This document shows, piece by piece, positions 63,431 to 64,000 of a DNA stretch of 64,000 nucleotides. This DNA is from Antricoccus suffuscus (GTDB lineage Bacteria; Actinomycetota; Actinomycetes; Mycobacteriales; Antricoccaceae): the NCBI RefSeq assembly GCF_003003235.1, contig NZ_PVUE01000002.1:186001-250000 (forward strand), written 5' to 3'. The notes under the pieces were generated by a model. That model saw nothing but the letters and a program-made list of their open reading frames with translations, was not told where the DNA came from and searched no databases. A program made the translations under genes and the position numbers. The first letter of the stretch is position 1. Each line of letters begins with the position of its first letter.

Positions 63431-64000
63431 ATGGCCGTAGTAACTATGCGACAGCTGCTTGACAGCGGCGTCCACTTTGGTCACCAGACCCGTCGTTGGA
63501 ACCCGAAGATGAAGCGATTCATCCTCACCGAGCGCAACGGCATCTACATCATCGACTTGCAGCAGACGCTGTCGTATATCGACCGCGCCTACGAGTTCGT
63601 CAAGGAAACTGTTGCTCACGGCGGCACGATCCTGTTCGTCGGCACCAAGCGTCAGGCGCAAGAGGCAATTGCCAAGGAAGCCAGCCGCGTCAGCATGCCG
63701 TACGTCAACCAGCGTTGGCTCGGTGGCATGCTCACCAACTTCTCGACCGTGCACAAGCGGCTGCAGCGCCTCAAGGAGCTCGAAGCCATCGAGGAGACCG
63801 GCGGCGAGACGGTCATGACCAAGAAGGAACAGTTGATCCTGTCGCGCGAGCGCACCAAGCTCGCACGCACGCTCGGCGGCATCCGCGATATGGCCCGCGT
63901 GCCGTCGGCGGTGTGGATTGTCGACACCAAAAAAGAGCACATCGCCGTTGGCGAGGCTAAGAAACTTGGTATCCCGATCGTCGCGATCCTCGACACCAAC
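63431..64000 (+). CDS. rpsB: 30S ribosomal protein S2, 5' part
   Basis: The frame starts at an ATG ([20 protein letters not shown]) ten bases after AAGGAG and runs off the window at 64000, giving the first 190 residues. S2 motifs [18 protein letters not shown]-like [12 protein letters not shown] and [12 protein letters not shown] are present. It lies near xerC as in other actinobacteria; tsf is expected next. Confidence 0.97.
   Translation, partial: MAVVTMRQLLDSGVHFGHQTRRWNPKMKRFILTERNGIYIIDLQQTLSYIDRAYEFVKETVAHGGTILFVGTKRQAQEAIAKEASRVSMPYVNQRWLGGMLTNFSTVHKRLQRLKELEAIEETGGETVMTKKEQLILSRERTKLARTLGGIRDMARVPSAVWIVDTKKEHIAVGEAKKLGIPIVAILDTN

Noticed and set aside
1-64000. CRISPR arrays, rRNA, tRNA and insertion sequences
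   Set aside because: None seen on reading either strand; the only regular direct repeats are the short ones listed.

Overview
The window is a gene-dense chromosomal segment of a high-GC Gram-positive bacterium (Actinomycetota). The evidence is high GC content, frequent GTG starts, an HU protein with a Lys/Ala-rich tail, a CofC/FbiD gene for cofactor F420, a SepIVA/DivIVA-like coiled coil, DUF2469, DUF3515 and DUF177 genes. The order of housekeeping genes follows, from memory, the Mycobacterium tuberculosis stretch from leuC/leuD down to rpsB. Several lineage-specific insertions and losses show that it is not a mycobacterium. Genus cannot be fixed from the sequence alone.

Layout. 1-10.8 kb: leuC (5' truncated), leuD, hup, then mutT1-ppk-cofC on the minus strand, plsC-gpsA on the plus strand, a DUF3515 gene and an Lrp-type RAM gene on the minus strand, thiL and a cytidylate-kinase-like gene. 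10.9-24.9 kb: rpmB (minus), a DAK2/FakA-like kinase, recG, rsmD, coaD, a coiled-coil septal protein, DUF177-rpmF-rnc-mutM, an adenosine-kinase-like PfkB protein and smc. 24.9-34.7 kb: an accessory block separating smc from ftsY. It holds a YhhN and a DUF1697 gene, a lipoprotein/secreted protein pair, an isochorismatase-like hydrolase, an alpha/beta hydrolase, a translationally coupled luciferase-like/metallo-beta-lactamase/luciferase-like group, and a large LASTG-anchored surface protein with a structured leader. 34.8-43.8 kb: ftsY, a CbiMNQO-type metal transporter, a MauE/DsbA redox pair, a membrane protein and an EF-G-like GTPase, all between ftsY and ffh. 43.8-50.9 kb: ffh, an amidohydrolase, proS, rpsP-khpA, rimM-trmD, rplS. 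51.4-54.6 kb: a second accessory block with a PadR-controlled membrane operon and a membrane gene broken by one in-frame stop. 55.1-64 kb: lepB-rnhB-DUF2469, a VOC protein, yraN-comM-dprA, a small unknown gene, xerC, an M23 peptidase (minus) and rpsB (3' truncated).

How the genes work together. Translation and ribosome assembly dominate (rpsP, rplS, rpmB, rpmF, rpsB, rimM, trmD, rsmD, khpA, proS), followed by protein export (ffh, ftsY, lepB), chromosome maintenance (smc, hup, recG, xerC, dprA, mutM, rnc, rnhB) and cofactor or phosphate metabolism (ppk, mutT1, cofC, coaD, thiL). CofC implies an F420 pool that the two luciferase-like oxidoreductases near 30-32 kb could use.

No complete insertion sequence, prophage, CRISPR array, rRNA or tRNA was seen. 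The most unusual signals are non-coding: a 69-bp intergenic element present twice (about 9.96 and 36.17 kb) with paired TACA-N2-TGTA dyads; a GTGACGGATC short-repeat family at three intergenic sites; 11-bp phased GTTGACT repeats upstream of the DUF3515 gene; a roughly 90-nt structured leader on the LASTG surface-protein gene; and perfect operator-like dyads in front of padR and yraN.
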